A stretch of 64,000 nt of DNA from UBA4733 sp036734945 (GTDB lineage: Bacteria > Chloroflexota > UBA4733). Position 1 is the first letter of the stretch, and every line of letters starts with the position of its first letter. Made by a program: the position numbers and the translations under genes. The notes beneath the pieces were generated by a model. It searched no databases and had not been told where the DNA came from. It saw only the letters and a program-made list of their open reading frames with translations. Positions 26,664-36,700 of the stretch are shown here, one piece after another. Location of the stretch: positions 1 to 64,000 of the forward strand of contig DAIMXP010000017.1 of NCBI GenBank assembly GCA_036734945.1. Direction: 5' to 3'.

Positions 26664-26936
26664 TCAACGCGAGGTCTCTGCGAGACTGAATACCTCCGCA
26701 TCAGCGACAGCGAACTCTTCGGCTATTGCGATCGCCTCCGTCTGGTACAGCGCATCATCCGCCATTCCGGCGAAGGCTGCGTCAATGGCAGCGCGCTTCT
26801 GCGCCGCCAGTTCACGTCGGAGCGCATTAACGACAAAGACGTTGCGGTTTGGGACAAGGCTGTCCTGCACGGCCTGATCGATCTCTTTCAGTAAATCGTT
26901 GGGAACCGCAATAGTGGTGCGTGTTGACGCCGCCAT
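26664..26936 (-). CDS. Ribbon-helix-helix (CopG-like) antitoxin-type protein
   Basis: The first 45 residues, TRTTIAVPNDLLKEIDQAVQ then VPNRNVFVVNALRRELAAQK, are the RHH DNA-binding fold in which TTIAVP forms the beta-ribbon. The C-terminal part (AFAGMADDALYQTEAIAIAEEF) is an acidic helix of the kind that neutralises a toxin. Start ATG 26936 follows AAGGA, better than ATG 26954. It lies 21 bp downstream of the Agl23-like gene on the same strand. A toxin would be expected just downstream, but only the repeat nest is found there, so this is an orphan or a stand-alone regulator. Confidence 0.8.
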   Translation of the reverse strand: MAASTRTTIAVPNDLLKEIDQAVQDSLVPNRNVFVVNALRRELAAQKRAAIDAAFAGMADDALYQTEAIAIAEEFAVADAEVFSLAETSR

Positions 26937-26957
26937 TATCCATTCCTTCTGCATGTC

Positions 26958-29594
26958 CTACTTCCCCGCCACCACCACGATGCGCCGGTTGCCGCTGTCG
27001 GTGATGTAGAGCTGGTTGTCGGGACCGACGGCCAGGCCGGTGGCGTCGTTGAGGCCGGCGCCGGCCAGCGTCCAGACGGCGAGCGGCTGGCCCTGGGCGG
27101 AGTAGACCAGCACTCGGCCTGGCGTCACGTTCGGGTCGCTCACGTAGACCACGCCGTCTGCGCCGACTGCGACGTAGGGTTCGTTGTGGACATTTGTCTG
27201 CCAGGTGAGGACCGGCCACTGGGTTACCGGTTGGCCGTTGGGGGTCAGTACCTGGACCCGGCGATTCCAGAGGTCGGCGACGACGAGGTTGCCGTCTGGA
27301 GCGAAGGCCAGCCCGACCGGCTCGTTGAGGTGACTGGGGCCGTCGCCCACGCCGCCGAACTGGGCAAGGAACTTGCCGGTGTTGTCGAACTCCTGGATGC
27401 GTTTGTTCCCGGTGTCGGTGACGAACACGTCGCCCTTCGCATCTACAGCGATGGCGCGTGGCCCATAGAACTCTGACGGGTGCCCGCTGGCCTGGCCGCC
27501 AGTCGTGCCGTAGGCGCCCCAGGTGCTCACGAAGTGGAGATTGCTATCCAGTTTGACGATGCGATGGTTCCAAGTGTCGGCGACGAACACATTCCCCTGA
27601 CCGTCGAAGCCGACGCCGGTGGGATTCTTGAGGGCTGTGTTGCCGAAACCGCTGAAGGTGGCAACGACGGCGCCGGTGGGGCTGATCTTCGTGACGCTGC
27701 TCGTGCCCTGATCGATGATGAGCAGGCTGCCGTCAGGCATCACTGCGACCTGGCGGGGCTGGCTGAGTACCGGAGTCGTGCCGTTGCGCGGTGCGATAAG
27801 GCGCGTCGCCGTGACGATGGTAGGCGCCGGCAAGACCGCGGAGGCGCTGCCCGGCGCCGGGTTCGCGGCCGGCACTCCGCCCGGTGCAGCCGGTGCTGCC
27901 GTACCGTTGGCGCCGATGAGACCGGCGCCCGGCACGTCGTTGCGCACGTAGAGCCACTCGTCCAGCGACCCTGTGGTGTTCCACGGCGTACGCCACATCA
28001 GCCAGGTGAGCCAGTTCTGCAGCGTGGCGTGCTGGTAATCGGGGATCCACCAGACGCGCAACGGGAATCGGTACCCCGTGTAGTTGGCGAGCTGCGGCAA
28101 CAGCCGCGTGCGGTTGGTGTCGTCGATCAGCAGGGCCTGGGCCGCCGGCGTGTAGGCGGTGTTTGCGCTCATGTCGACGAAGGACGACGTGTGCAAGTCG
28201 CGCAGGTACCAGGCCCAGGGCCAGTCAACCCCATCAGTGGTGTCGATATCCAGTTTCAGGTGCGCCGCGGTGGCGTCGAAGACACGCCGGTCGATAGCGG
28301 CGATCTGGTTGCTCACCTGCGGGACGGCGGTGGACGACTGAGTGTACACCAGGAATTCTTCCGGGTTGGCAGGATGGCCGTAAGACAGGGCAATCGTGGC
28401 GTGCAACAGGTACAGCGAACCCAGCGCGCAAACGCCGAGACCAATCCTCCCGGCCAGGCGACGGCGGGACTGCCAGAGCGCCTGGACACCGATCCCGGCC
28501 AGGAGGATGAGCGGCAAGAGCGGGTGCAGGAGCAACCACGGCATCTTCTCGCCGGCCCAGGAATAGATGCCCATGCTGAGGATGAATGACCAGAGCAAGA
28601 ACAGTCTGAGCAGCGTTGGCCGCCGCAGCACCGTGACAATGCCGATGGCCCCGGCAACGACTTCCGGCCATTCGTAGGCCGGCAGGAGCACGAAATAGTA
28701 GTACCAGGGTTCGTCGCCGCGTCCCACCGGCTGCTGCGCCAGCCAGTACTGGATGCTCTTTATGATGCCGTCCTGCAAACCCTGGGGGTTGGTGAAGAAG
28801 GTGGTGAAGAGCAGGGTGAAGACGGCCACAAAGGTGGCGAGGCCCCAGAGCCAGGCATCGAGGCCAACTGAGCGCACGGCCGCCACCAACGGAGTCTGAC
28901 TGGCCGGGACGCCGGCGCGGCGAGCCGAACTGAGTTGCCAGGCGAGGGCAATCAAGAAGAACGTCCCGGCAATGAACATGGTGATGAAGGTTGTTTCCTT
29001 GGTGGCCAGGCTGGCGGCCAGCAGGCCGAGGATGAGGGCGGGTTGCCAGGGCCGGGGTCGGGATAGGAAGCAAAAGACGCTCACCAGCAGCGCCAGCGTC
29101 AGGCAGGCAAAATAGATGTCTTCGCGCGTAAATCGCGAAAAATACAGGTAGGACGGTGAAAAGCACAGCAAGGCGGCTGCCACGAAGGCGGCGACCGATC
29201 CCAACTGGCGTCGCAGGAAAAAGGGCAAAGCCACCAGTGCCGTGCCCATGAGGGCAGGCGCCAGTCGTGCCGTGAAGTTGCTCACGCCGAAGAGCAGGTA
29301 CATCAACGAGATCAGGTAGAAACGCAACGGACCGTGCAGCAGGGGATCGTATTTGTAGCCGCCGCCGGAATAGAAAATCCAGGCGAAATAGGCGTCCTGG
29401 CTCTCGTCGTGGTGAAAGGGTTTGTCACCCAGAGCAACGAGGCGTAGCACGAGGGCAAGCGCCGTCAGCGCGAAGTAGGCGGTTACTTCCCAGTTGATGC
29501 GGCAGCCGGCCAGCAGCGGCCGGTCCAGCAGTGGCGGCTCCGGCTCAGCCAGGGCAAAGGCATCCGCCGGGGGACGAGTCTCAGTGGCGACCAT
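26958..29594 (-). CDS. Agl23-like (TIGR03663) membrane glycosyltransferase fused to NHL repeats
   Basis: The N-terminal about 560 residues form a GT-C membrane protein of the TIGR03663/Agl23 type, associated with archaeal-style protein glycosylation. After the first TM helix comes the signature GDKPFHHDESQDAYFAW, then YDPLLHGPLRFYLISLMYLL and about ten further helices. A Pro/Ala linker leads to about 270 residues of NHL-type beta-propeller blades (FVADTWNHRIVKLDSNLHFV; FVTDTGNKRIQEFDNTGKFL; VVADLWNRRVQVLTPNGQPV; YITDSGNRRIVVVAGK). The fusion is seen in some Chloroflexota relatives by recollection, not checked. ATG 29594 follows AGGAAG; an adjacent TTG at 29597 is also possible. Confidence 0.87.
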   Translation of the reverse strand: MVATETRPPADAFALAEPEPPLLDRPLLAGCRINWEVTAYFALTALALVLRLVALGDKPFHHDESQDAYFAWIFYSGGGYKYDPLLHGPLRFYLISLMYLLFGVSNFTARLAPALMGTALVALPFFLRRQLGSVAAFVAAALLCFSPSYLYFSRFTREDIYFACLTLALLVSVFCFLSRPRPWQPALILGLLAASLATKETTFITMFIAGTFFLIALAWQLSSARRAGVPASQTPLVAAVRSVGLDAWLWGLATFVAVFTLLFTTFFTNPQGLQDGIIKSIQYWLAQQPVGRGDEPWYYYFVLLPAYEWPEVVAGAIGIVTVLRRPTLLRLFLLWSFILSMGIYSWAGEKMPWLLLHPLLPLILLAGIGVQALWQSRRRLAGRIGLGVCALGSLYLLHATIALSYGHPANPEEFLVYTQSSTAVPQVSNQIAAIDRRVFDATAAHLKLDIDTTDGVDWPWAWYLRDLHTSSFVDMSANTAYTPAAQALLIDDTNRTRLLPQLANYTGYRFPLRVWWIPDYQHATLQNWLTWLMWRTPWNTTGSLDEWLYVRNDVPGAGLIGANGTAAPAAPGGVPAANPAPGSASAVLPAPTIVTATRLIAPRNGTTPVLSQPRQVAVMPDGSLLIIDQGTSSVTKISPTGAVVATFSGFGNTALKNPTGVGFDGQGNVFVADTWNHRIVKLDSNLHFVSTWGAYGTTGGQASGHPSEFYGPRAIAVDAKGDVFVTDTGNKRIQEFDNTGKFLAQFGGVGDGPSHLNEPVGLAFAPDGNLVVADLWNRRVQVLTPNGQPVTQWPVLTWQTNVHNEPYVAVGADGVVYVSDPNVTPGRVLVYSAQGQPLAVWTLAGAGLNDATGLAVGPDNQLYITDSGNRRIVVVAGK

Positions 29595-29799
29595 CAACCA
29601 TGCTTCCTAACTCCGTTGCACTACGACCGACTCCCGCGTGCCGGTAGCGTCGAACGAGACGGCGCGGCGTTTGGCTGCCGGCTCGGCACGCATCTTGCAT
29701 TTCCAAACGTGGACCTGCGTTTGCAGGGTATGCGATGCGAGCAACGCCGGTCGCAGGCAACAGTGCCGTCGACCGGCATGCGAATGAGAGCAGTCGGGG

Positions 29800-30000
29800 A
29801 TGGCCACGCCAATGGTCCGGCGCCTCTGGTTGATTGTTCGGGCAGTCCTGCTCGTCGTGGTTTTGCTCTTGCTGTTGATCCAACTGTACGGTCTGTATAT
29901 TGCCGCCGCGTTGATCCCGCACCGGCCCTGGCGCCGGCGCGTGGACTTTCAGCTCCGACGGACGATGTTCAATATGGACACCATACGGCTCTCGGACTAA
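29800..30000 (+). CDS. Small single-pass membrane protein, uncertain
   Basis: A 66-residue frame has a hydrophobic helix (residues about 9-37, LWLIVRAVLLVVVLLLLLIQ) flanked by Arg residues and a short basic C-terminal tail (HRPWRRRVDFQLRR). A weak GGGG lies immediately before ATG 29800. It sits alone between the Agl23-like gene and the ASRT gene. No family is recognised. The composition is plausible for a real small membrane protein, but chance is not excluded. Confidence 0.4.
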   Translation: MATPMVRRLWLIVRAVLLVVVLLLLLIQLYGLYIAAALIPHRPWRRRVDFQLRRTMFNMDTIRLSD

Positions 30001-30161
30001 CCGTGGTCGCCGGAGACCTGGCAGCCGCCGCTGACCGTACACCGGTTCACTCCTGCCGTATCCGGCTCCGCCGCGTGGCGGGAACGCCGCGTGTGCTATG
30101 CAGTATAAGGTACGCCAAATGGGCGGAATGGCTAATCGCGTGTGCCGGGACCGCAGGCTGG

Positions 30162-30542
30162 TCAGGTGTCTTGCTGCGGAAAGCCCATCGTGGTGAAGAG
30201 CGCCAGGGCGGGCTGCGTCGCGTCCAAACGCGAGTGCTGCACGATGATGGGCACATCGCTCTCCACCCTGATGGCGTAGGGCACGCCGGCCGGCAGCTGG
30301 TGACCACCGGTGTGCTCCGGCTTGTCCAGCCGGATGTGTAACGTCCGCTCGGCAGGAATCGTGTTCGTCAGGTCGCGCAGCGGTTCCCGATCTTCAAAGT
30401 AGATGGTCAGGCGGACGGTGGCCTCCTTGCTGCCCGTGTTCAAGACACAGACGGCTTCGTGGCTGACCAGACTGCCGGGATAGGAGGCGGGCGGTAAGTA
30501 GCCATCGGGAATGTACCAGACCTTGTGACCAGCGCTCACCAT
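30162..30542 (-). CDS. ASRT-family protein (Anabaena sensory rhodopsin transducer-like)
   Basis: This 126-residue soluble beta protein matches the ASRT family: KVWYIPDGYLPP at the N-terminus, SHEAVCVLNTGSKEATVRLT, IYFEDREPL, and the C-terminal GVPYAIRVESDVPIIVQHSR. In Anabaena the founder protein binds a sensory rhodopsin; most homologues occur in genomes without one and may bind carbohydrate or DNA. There is no rhodopsin in this window. ATG 30542 follows GGGGGAAC. It starts 16 bp after the murA stop on the same strand, so the two are probably cotranscribed. Confidence 0.85.
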   Translation of the reverse strand: MVSAGHKVWYIPDGYLPPASYPGSLVSHEAVCVLNTGSKEATVRLTIYFEDREPLRDLTNTIPAERTLHIRLDKPEHTGGHQLPAGVPYAIRVESDVPIIVQHSRLDATQPALALFTTMGFPQQDT

Positions 30543-30558
30543 CTGTTCCCCCAGCGTT

Positions 30559-31824
30559 CTACGACACTCGTTGGATGTTGGCCCCGAGCGCACTCAGGCG
30601 CGGCACGATGTTTTCGTAGCCGCGCTCGATGCGCTCTGCGCCACGCACGTCGCTCGTGCCGTCGGCGGCGAGGCTAGCCAGCAGGAGGGCCATGCCGGCA
30701 CGAAGGTCTGGACCGTCGAGCCTGGTTCCGGTTAACCGGGCGGGGCCGGTGACCACACAGCGGTGCGGGTCGCAGAGCACGATGTTGGCGCCCATGCCAA
30801 CCAGTTGATCAACGAAAAACATGCGTGACTCGAACATCCAGTCGTGGATGAGGGTAGTGCCTCGACACTGCGTCGCCAGCGTGATGATGGGCGACATGAG
30901 ATCGGTCGGGAACCCCGGCCAGATATTGGAATCGACCTTCCGGGTGGCAACGAGATCGCCTGGTTCGATGTGGAGGCAGCATTGATGCTCGCCTCTGAAC
31001 TGCATGACGACGCCGAGGCGTTGCAGGATCAAGCCGATCATCTCCAGTTGATCCGGGTTCACGCCTTCTATATCGATACTGCCACCCGTCACTGCGGCGG
31101 CTACCGCGAAGGTACCGACATCGATGTGATCAGCGGCGACGGTGTACGTGACACCGTGCAATGAGCGGCCGCCCTGAATAGTCAGCACGTTACTGCCGAT
31201 GCCGGAAATGTCGGCCCCCATAGCCTCCAGAAAGCGGCCGAAGTCGACGACGTGGGGCTCGCAGGCGGCGTGTTTGATGATCGTGACGCCATCGGCGGCG
31301 CAGGCAGCCATCATGGTGTTTTCGGTAGCGGTAACCGAGGCTTCGTCCAGGAAAATGGTGCGGCCGAGCAGGCGCTCCGCTCCGATCGACACCTCCTCAC
31401 GCCCGGTGAGGACGTGCGCACCCAGGGCTTCCAACGCATCCAGGTGTGTGCCGATATCTCGGCGACCGATAGCACAACCGCCGGGGCGACCCATCTGCAC
31501 CTTGCCGGTTCGGGCGATCAACGGGGCCATGAACAGGACGGCGGCACGCTCCTGAGCCACCAGGTCGGGTCGCACATGGTGCTCGCGCACACCCTTACAG
31601 CAGATGCGCAGCGCCGACGTCCCCAGGCCATCCACCGTCGCGCCGAGGTCCTGCAAGATTTGCCCGAGTACCAGGACCGAGTTGATCAGCGGAACGTTGC
31701 GCAGTTCGCAGACCTCGTCAGTGAGCAGCGTGGCCGCCAGCATCGGTAGCACGCCGTTCTTGTTGGCGGCTGCGCGTACTGTCCCGCGCAGCGGCTGGCC
31801 GCCTTCGACTAAGAATCCGGGCAC
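30559..31824 (-). CDS. murA: UDP-N-acetylglucosamine 1-carboxyvinyltransferase
   Basis: MurA transfers enolpyruvate from PEP to UDP-GlcNAc, the first committed step of peptidoglycan synthesis, in the cytoplasm. AAANKNGVLPMLAATLLTDE (with the substrate-binding Lys-Asn pair) and the catalytic loop MGRPGGCAIGRRDIGTH, holding the active-site Cys targeted by fosfomycin, are present, as is FPTDLMSPIITLATQCRGTT. Length is 421 aa. The start is placed at GTG 31824, preceded by GGAGGACAGA; a TTG at 31881 opens the same frame but has no ribosome-binding site. Intact Cys suggests fosfomycin sensitivity. Confidence 0.93.
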   Translation of the reverse strand: MPGFLVEGGQPLRGTVRAAANKNGVLPMLAATLLTDEVCELRNVPLINSVLVLGQILQDLGATVDGLGTSALRICCKGVREHHVRPDLVAQERAAVLFMAPLIARTGKVQMGRPGGCAIGRRDIGTHLDALEALGAHVLTGREEVSIGAERLLGRTIFLDEASVTATENTMMAACAADGVTIIKHAACEPHVVDFGRFLEAMGADISGIGSNVLTIQGGRSLHGVTYTVAADHIDVGTFAVAAAVTGGSIDIEGVNPDQLEMIGLILQRLGVVMQFRGEHQCCLHIEPGDLVATRKVDSNIWPGFPTDLMSPIITLATQCRGTTLIHDWMFESRMFFVDQLVGMGANIVLCDPHRCVVTGPARLTGTRLDGPDLRAGMALLLASLAADGTSDVRGAERIERGYENIVPRLSALGANIQRVS

Positions 31825-32067
31825 TCTGTCCTCCGTCTGGCCAACTCCCCGCCTCTCTACAGTAGCATCCGCGCGCGGCAAAGGAAACTGCCCTGCTCGC
31901 CGGTCCTAAGTCCGTTGCGCCGGCCGGTTGCGTGCCTACCGCACCGCCACGTCGCACAATGCATGCCAGCCTGGCGAGCGCAGTTATGGTGCGCAAGCTG
32001 TATTGAACGTTTCTTGATAGTTGGGCGGTACAATTTCCCTGACGCGGGGCGGAGCGTGAGGAAACGG

Positions 32068-33147
32068 ATGCGGCTACCCGCGCTTAACAGCCGGCCGGTG
32101 ACAGCGACGGTGCTCGCTGCAACCTCAGGGCCAACCGGGCCACTGTCCATCGCGGTCCTCGTGCGTGGCGTGGCGGTCATAGCCGCCGTGGCGTTGGCGA
32201 TTGGCATCGCGCTCACCTGGCGCATCGGTGGCGGTATTCAGTGGTCGGCCGCAGTGTTTGAACTCTTGCCGTTCCTGCTCGTGCTTGGCGCCGCCAGTCA
32301 GGCCTGGCGCTTCCTGCGCTGGCACCTTCTGGTTCGCCGCCGTGTCCCTACGCTCCCCCTGACCGCCAGCATCCGCATCTACCTGGCAGGCTTTGCGCTC
32401 GAGCTTTCACCGGGCCGCCTGGCTGCCTTCCTTAAGTTTGCCCTGGTGCGACAGTCAACGGGCGTCGCGGAAGCCGAGACCGTCGGCGTGCTGCCGGTGG
32501 AAGCAGCGACGGAGGTGCTGAGTTATCTGGTGTTATCTGTGGGCGCCGCGCTGCTCGGCGGCTATCGCTTGCCGCCGATTGGTTGGGGTGCTGTTGTCGC
32601 TTTCCTGGGGCTCTTCGTCCTGGCGCTACTCAGCCCCAGCCGTGCCTGGTTGCACCGCCGCCTCGGACGGCTCACGCCGGTGCATGGCGAGCGTTGGTTA
32701 CGCGCCTTTCTGCACGGCCTGGTGGCGATTGGCGGCCCGCTGCCGGTCCTGCTGGCGCTGGCCTGTGCCCTGGCCGCCAGGGTCTGCGAGGTCGTGCTGT
32801 TCCAACTGGCGGCCGGCGCCGTCGGCCTTCACCTCTCGCTCATCGGCGCTGCCCTGGCCTGGGGCGCCTCCGGCCTCGCCGGAGGTCTCTCGATGTTACC
32901 GGGCGGCGTGGGAGCGGCCGAAGGCGCCATCGTCGCCACGGTCCTGGCGATTGGCGGCAATGGCGCGCCGGCGCTGGCTGCTGCACTACTCAGCCGTGCC
33001 GTGACCCTCTGGTTTTGGATCCCGTTCGGCCTGGCCTGCGCGGTGGTCAGTACGCGTCGCACCGGGTCTACGGACGTGGCATACCCGGCGCCGAAAACGG
33101 AGGACCGAAGGACGGCGCCTGATTGGCGTAGAAGACGACGCGCTTAA
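32068..33147 (+). CDS. UPF0104/LPG-synthase-type flippase-like membrane protein
   Basis: The protein is a multi-pass membrane protein of the lysylphosphatidylglycerol-synthase TM region family (about eight to ten TM helices), associated with lipid or lipid-linked-sugar translocation. Family-type segments are FLRWHLLVRRRVPTLPLTAS, ELSPGRLAAFLKFALVRQ (resembling the GExxR.. loop) and AGGLSMLPGGVGAAEGAIVA near the end. ATG 32068 follows GAGGAAACGG; an earlier ATG lacks such support. The last 80 bp overlap the convergent DUF6941 gene. It lacks the soluble aminoacyl-transferase domain of MprF, so lysyl transfer is unlikely. Confidence 0.82.
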   Translation: MRLPALNSRPVTATVLAATSGPTGPLSIAVLVRGVAVIAAVALAIGIALTWRIGGGIQWSAAVFELLPFLLVLGAASQAWRFLRWHLLVRRRVPTLPLTASIRIYLAGFALELSPGRLAAFLKFALVRQSTGVAEAETVGVLPVEAATEVLSYLVLSVGAALLGGYRLPPIGWGAVVAFLGLFVLALLSPSRAWLHRRLGRLTPVHGERWLRAFLHGLVAIGGPLPVLLALACALAARVCEVVLFQLAAGAVGLHLSLIGAALAWGASGLAGGLSMLPGGVGAAEGAIVATVLAIGGNGAPALAAALLSRAVTLWFWIPFGLACAVVSTRRTGSTDVAYPAPKTEDRRTAPDWRRRRRA

Positions 33148-33556
33148 TCGGCCCATGGGCAATCTGAATGAGCGCGACATAGGCGCCGGGGCCGGGCAGG
33201 ATGACCTGGGCATTGATCGTCAGCAGTGTGCGGAATGACTGGCCAACGATCGCCGTTGGTGGACGGCCTGCCGTGACGGTGGTGCGCAACTCCGGCATGA
33301 TCTGCTGTGCATCGGCGCTCTCGATCTTCATCGTGAGCTCGTGCGTGATGTTGGCCGAGTTCCAGGGGATGAGGACGCCGACGGCGAGGCAAATAAAGCA
33401 CGGTTGGCGAAAGTTGACAACGAAAGTGGCATCCCAGGCGCCGCCCATAACGTACAGTTTGTTGTTGAGTACTTCCGCCCGGTCGGCCAGGATCGCGAAG
33501 TCGATTTCGGGGGCAGCAACCGCCGCTACATCGTATGGAGACCGGCTTTGGTCCAT
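33068..33556 (-). CDS. DUF6941-like protein
   Basis: A 162-residue predicted beta-sandwich begins with PEIDFAILADRAEVLNNKLYVMGGAWDATF, which matches the opening of DUF6941 proteins (quoted here in part). The middle (HELTMKIESADAQQIMP) and end (YVALIQIAHGPIKRVVFYAN) are also consistent with the family, whose function is unknown. ATG 33556 is preceded by AGGAGG; a GTG at 33586 opens the same frame without a ribosome-binding site. Its 3' end overlaps the flippase-like gene. Confidence 0.7.
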   Translation of the reverse strand: MDQSRSPYDVAAVAAPEIDFAILADRAEVLNNKLYVMGGAWDATFVVNFRQPCFICLAVGVLIPWNSANITHELTMKIESADAQQIMPELRTTVTAGRPPTAIVGQSFRTLLTINAQVILPGPGAYVALIQIAHGPIKRVVFYANQAPSFGPPFSAPGMPRP

Positions 33557-33734
33557 CGCGGCGGCGCCTCCTGGATGGTCGTTCACTCACTGTATGATGC
33601 CGTTGACGGCACTTCTTGCGCTGGCGAGTTTGTACCGGCCAGGATAATGGGATACTTGTACCATACGTCGTGAACTGCTGCCGAAACGACAGGACATCGC
33701 AGCATGCCCGAGTCGCTAGAGAAGGTCTGCCACT

Positions 33735-36700
33735 GTGACTCCCGATGAGTCGTCACCTGAATCCCCTGTCTCAAACTCACCCGCAACGCCCAAGCCAGCG
33801 CCTGGGCGGCGTTTGACCGACCCGCGCCATCTCAAGGAGGTCGTGCGGGATCAGGCGAAAGAGCACGGTCGTGATCTCGTCGTGGAGGTCCTCTCGGGGA
33901 CCCTGGCAACAGCTGCCCTGGGCTTGGTCGGGCTCGTGCTGGTGCAGATCGGCGTTGCCCAACAGAGTCTGAAACCTGGCGAGAAGTTCGCTCTGCCGGA
34001 GCTGAAGCTTTTTCAGCCATCCGAGTTTTGGAAGAGTCTCACCGGCCTGATTGTCGATTGGTCACAGGCCAACGAATGGCTCTTGCTGGGGCTGGGTGTC
34101 ACCTGTCTGCTTGTCACAGTGGCAGTGCTCATCGGGTGGCGCTACACTCGAAAGCAGAAGGACGACGACGAAAAGGTTCACTCCATCCTCCACGACCTGG
34201 CCCGAGAAAAGGTGCTCGGCCTTAAGACTGCAAGTTCGCTGGCTATGTTGACCGGTCTCCTGCTCGGCGCTTACGGGTACCAGCAGTACCTCTGGCGCGT
34301 GGCCTTACCGGTGCCCGCCGGCCACATCGGCATTGCCTTCACGCGTGAGCTCGGCAGCAGCATCGCAAGAAACCGACTGGCGGACGATCTCAAGCAGTTG
34401 GGGCATGCAAATGAACTCGACATGCGCGAACTGCCCGTAACGTTCGATGCAACCGACATCGATAAGGCGCGTGCGCTGGCGCGCCGGATCGGCGCGGATG
34501 CCGTGGTGATCTATCACGACGAGACAGTATCCGCGCCGGCGGCGACCGCCGCCGGATCCCGCGGCCAGGGTCTGGCCGTGCCATTGCCCGACGCCGTGAC
34601 GGTACAGCACGTTGCGTATGTGGTGTTTGCCAACCCGAGTATCGGGGTCCAGGTGCCCATTGCAGAACGCACCGCCAGCGGCCAGGCGAGTTCGATTACC
34701 TATCGCGCCAAGCAGGGCGTGGAAGTGCCGCGCCTGCAGGCCGACGACGTCAGCCGGGTCATGGAAGCGGCAGCAGGCATCTTGCTCTACGACAAGGATC
34801 GGTATTTGCCAGCAATAGTGCACCTTCAGGACGCCCTTTCCGGCAGTGGCAGCCCTACCCCGGCCGACGCCATCGTGGATCTCTATCTTGGCCATGCCTA
34901 TTACGTCCTTGGGCAGGATGCCGACGCGACGGCGGCCTACCAGAAGGCGATCTCCCTCTGGGAGGGGGAGAAGCCGCTGCCTGTCCAGGACCGGCTGCTG
35001 CTGGCAGGCGCGTACGCTCAGGAGGCGACGTTGCTGTTCAACCAGCAGAAGGTCGACCAGGCGGAAGCGCTGCTGCAGAAGGCAGTCGCCTTGCGTGCGC
35101 CGCTCAACAACGACCAGGCGGCACTGAGTGACCCGTCAACATCGCGACGCTTGCGCATCACCTACGGCGACGTATATATCGCATTGATGGACATTGCCCT
35201 TTACCGCAAGGATCAGGATGCGGCGAACCTTTGGAGCAGCCGCGCGCAGGATGAGGCGAAGGCGCTGGCGGCCTACGCCGATCTGGACGCGCAGGAGAAT
35301 GCTATCTGGCTGCAGTACAGCACCGGCGATTGCGTCGGTGCCGCCCAACAAATCTATGCCCTGATCGGGCAGAACCCCAGCGACATGCAGGCGCATCAAC
35401 TCGCCCAGCGCCTGGCCTACCTGCGCTCCAAGGGACGACTTCCCGGTGACATCACGGAAGTCGTGCAACAACTCAATGCCGTCCTGCAGCTGAATCCAAC
35501 TGATCTGCCGTCCCTGGAGTCCCAACAGACGTATCAGGCGCTGTCTGCCGCCCTGGAGGATCCCGGCTACCTCCCTGCCGAAAAGCAGACGGCCGACGCC
35601 ATACTCGCCGTTGATCCCAACAACGCCCAGGCCCTGCAGGGGTACGTGAGCGATGCGATGGATAGCATCGCCTGGCAGTTCAATGCCCAGCCGGGCGGGG
35701 CGTTATGGAATGCCGAGTTTGGTGACACGCGGACGTTTCAAATCCAGCAAGCCGGCTGGCAGCGAGATCCCGCGCAGATTCAGGCGGCGCTGACCCAATA
35801 CGATGCCTTACGCCCATACCTGACCCGCTGGGCAGAGGAACTGCAGCCGCAATCGGCCACTCCGTTGTTGTACAAGGCGCGTCTTAGCCGGCTTTCAGAG
35901 TTCCTTCTGTACGACTTGCAGTACGTTCCGGGTGCCATCCGACTTCCGGTCATCGCCGATCAGTACCAGGCACTCTGGCAGCGCGCGATCACGGATGTCG
36001 ATCTGGTCCTCAAGGGAGGCCGCCAGGCAACGTTGCAGGAGCAAGTGGACACAAGCGTCCTGCTCTCCGAACTGTGGAACGACCAGTTCTGGGTTCGAAC
36101 GGCGGCAAAATCTCCAGATGCTGCCGCGGCCTCACAGCAGGCCCTCCAGCAGGCTCAAGCCGCTGTGACGCTGGTGAAGACGCACCCGCCAGTGATCTCA
36201 GACGACTTCTATAGCGCGGCGAATGTGTATCTGAATCTGTTCACCAGCCTGACTAATGCCAAAGTATCAGCTTCGAACAGCGAAAACACGGCACTCGTGG
36301 CACAATACGCCAATGAGTCGTCGGCAGCGCTCACGCAGTGGTTGGACCTGACGAAGCAGTATCAAGCGACCTCAGCGCCCAACACCGATTATTCGATGCT
36401 GGCTGTCTGTAAAGGGGTGCAGAGTCTGCGGCAGAGTGAGCAGGCGCTGCAAAACGGTGATGCCGCGACGGCGGTCGCCTCGCTGACAACCTACACGACA
36501 CAATTTCCGCACGACCCGGACGGGTTCGCCGCGCTGGGTTGGGCACAGTACCGCAACGGAGACGCTGCCACGGCACTGACGACGACACAGCATTTTGAGC
36601 AGATGGCGCCCAGGTCATACCTAGGCCCGGCCAACCAGGCGATCATGTTATTGGCCCTGGGGAGGACGCCCGACGCCCAGAAAGCCTACGGAAGTGTGCT

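Noticed and set aside
26350..26877. Open frames across the repeat nest
   Set aside because: They arise from the 65-bp inverted repeats and MITE sequence, have no family resemblance, and lack ribosome-binding sites. The antisense frame of the RHH gene is also included.
32003..32034. Promoter TTGAAC ... TACAAT upstream of the flippase-like gene
   Set aside because: The spacing is 20 bp (or 9 bp with TTGATA), outside the normal range, so only the -10-like box is plausible.
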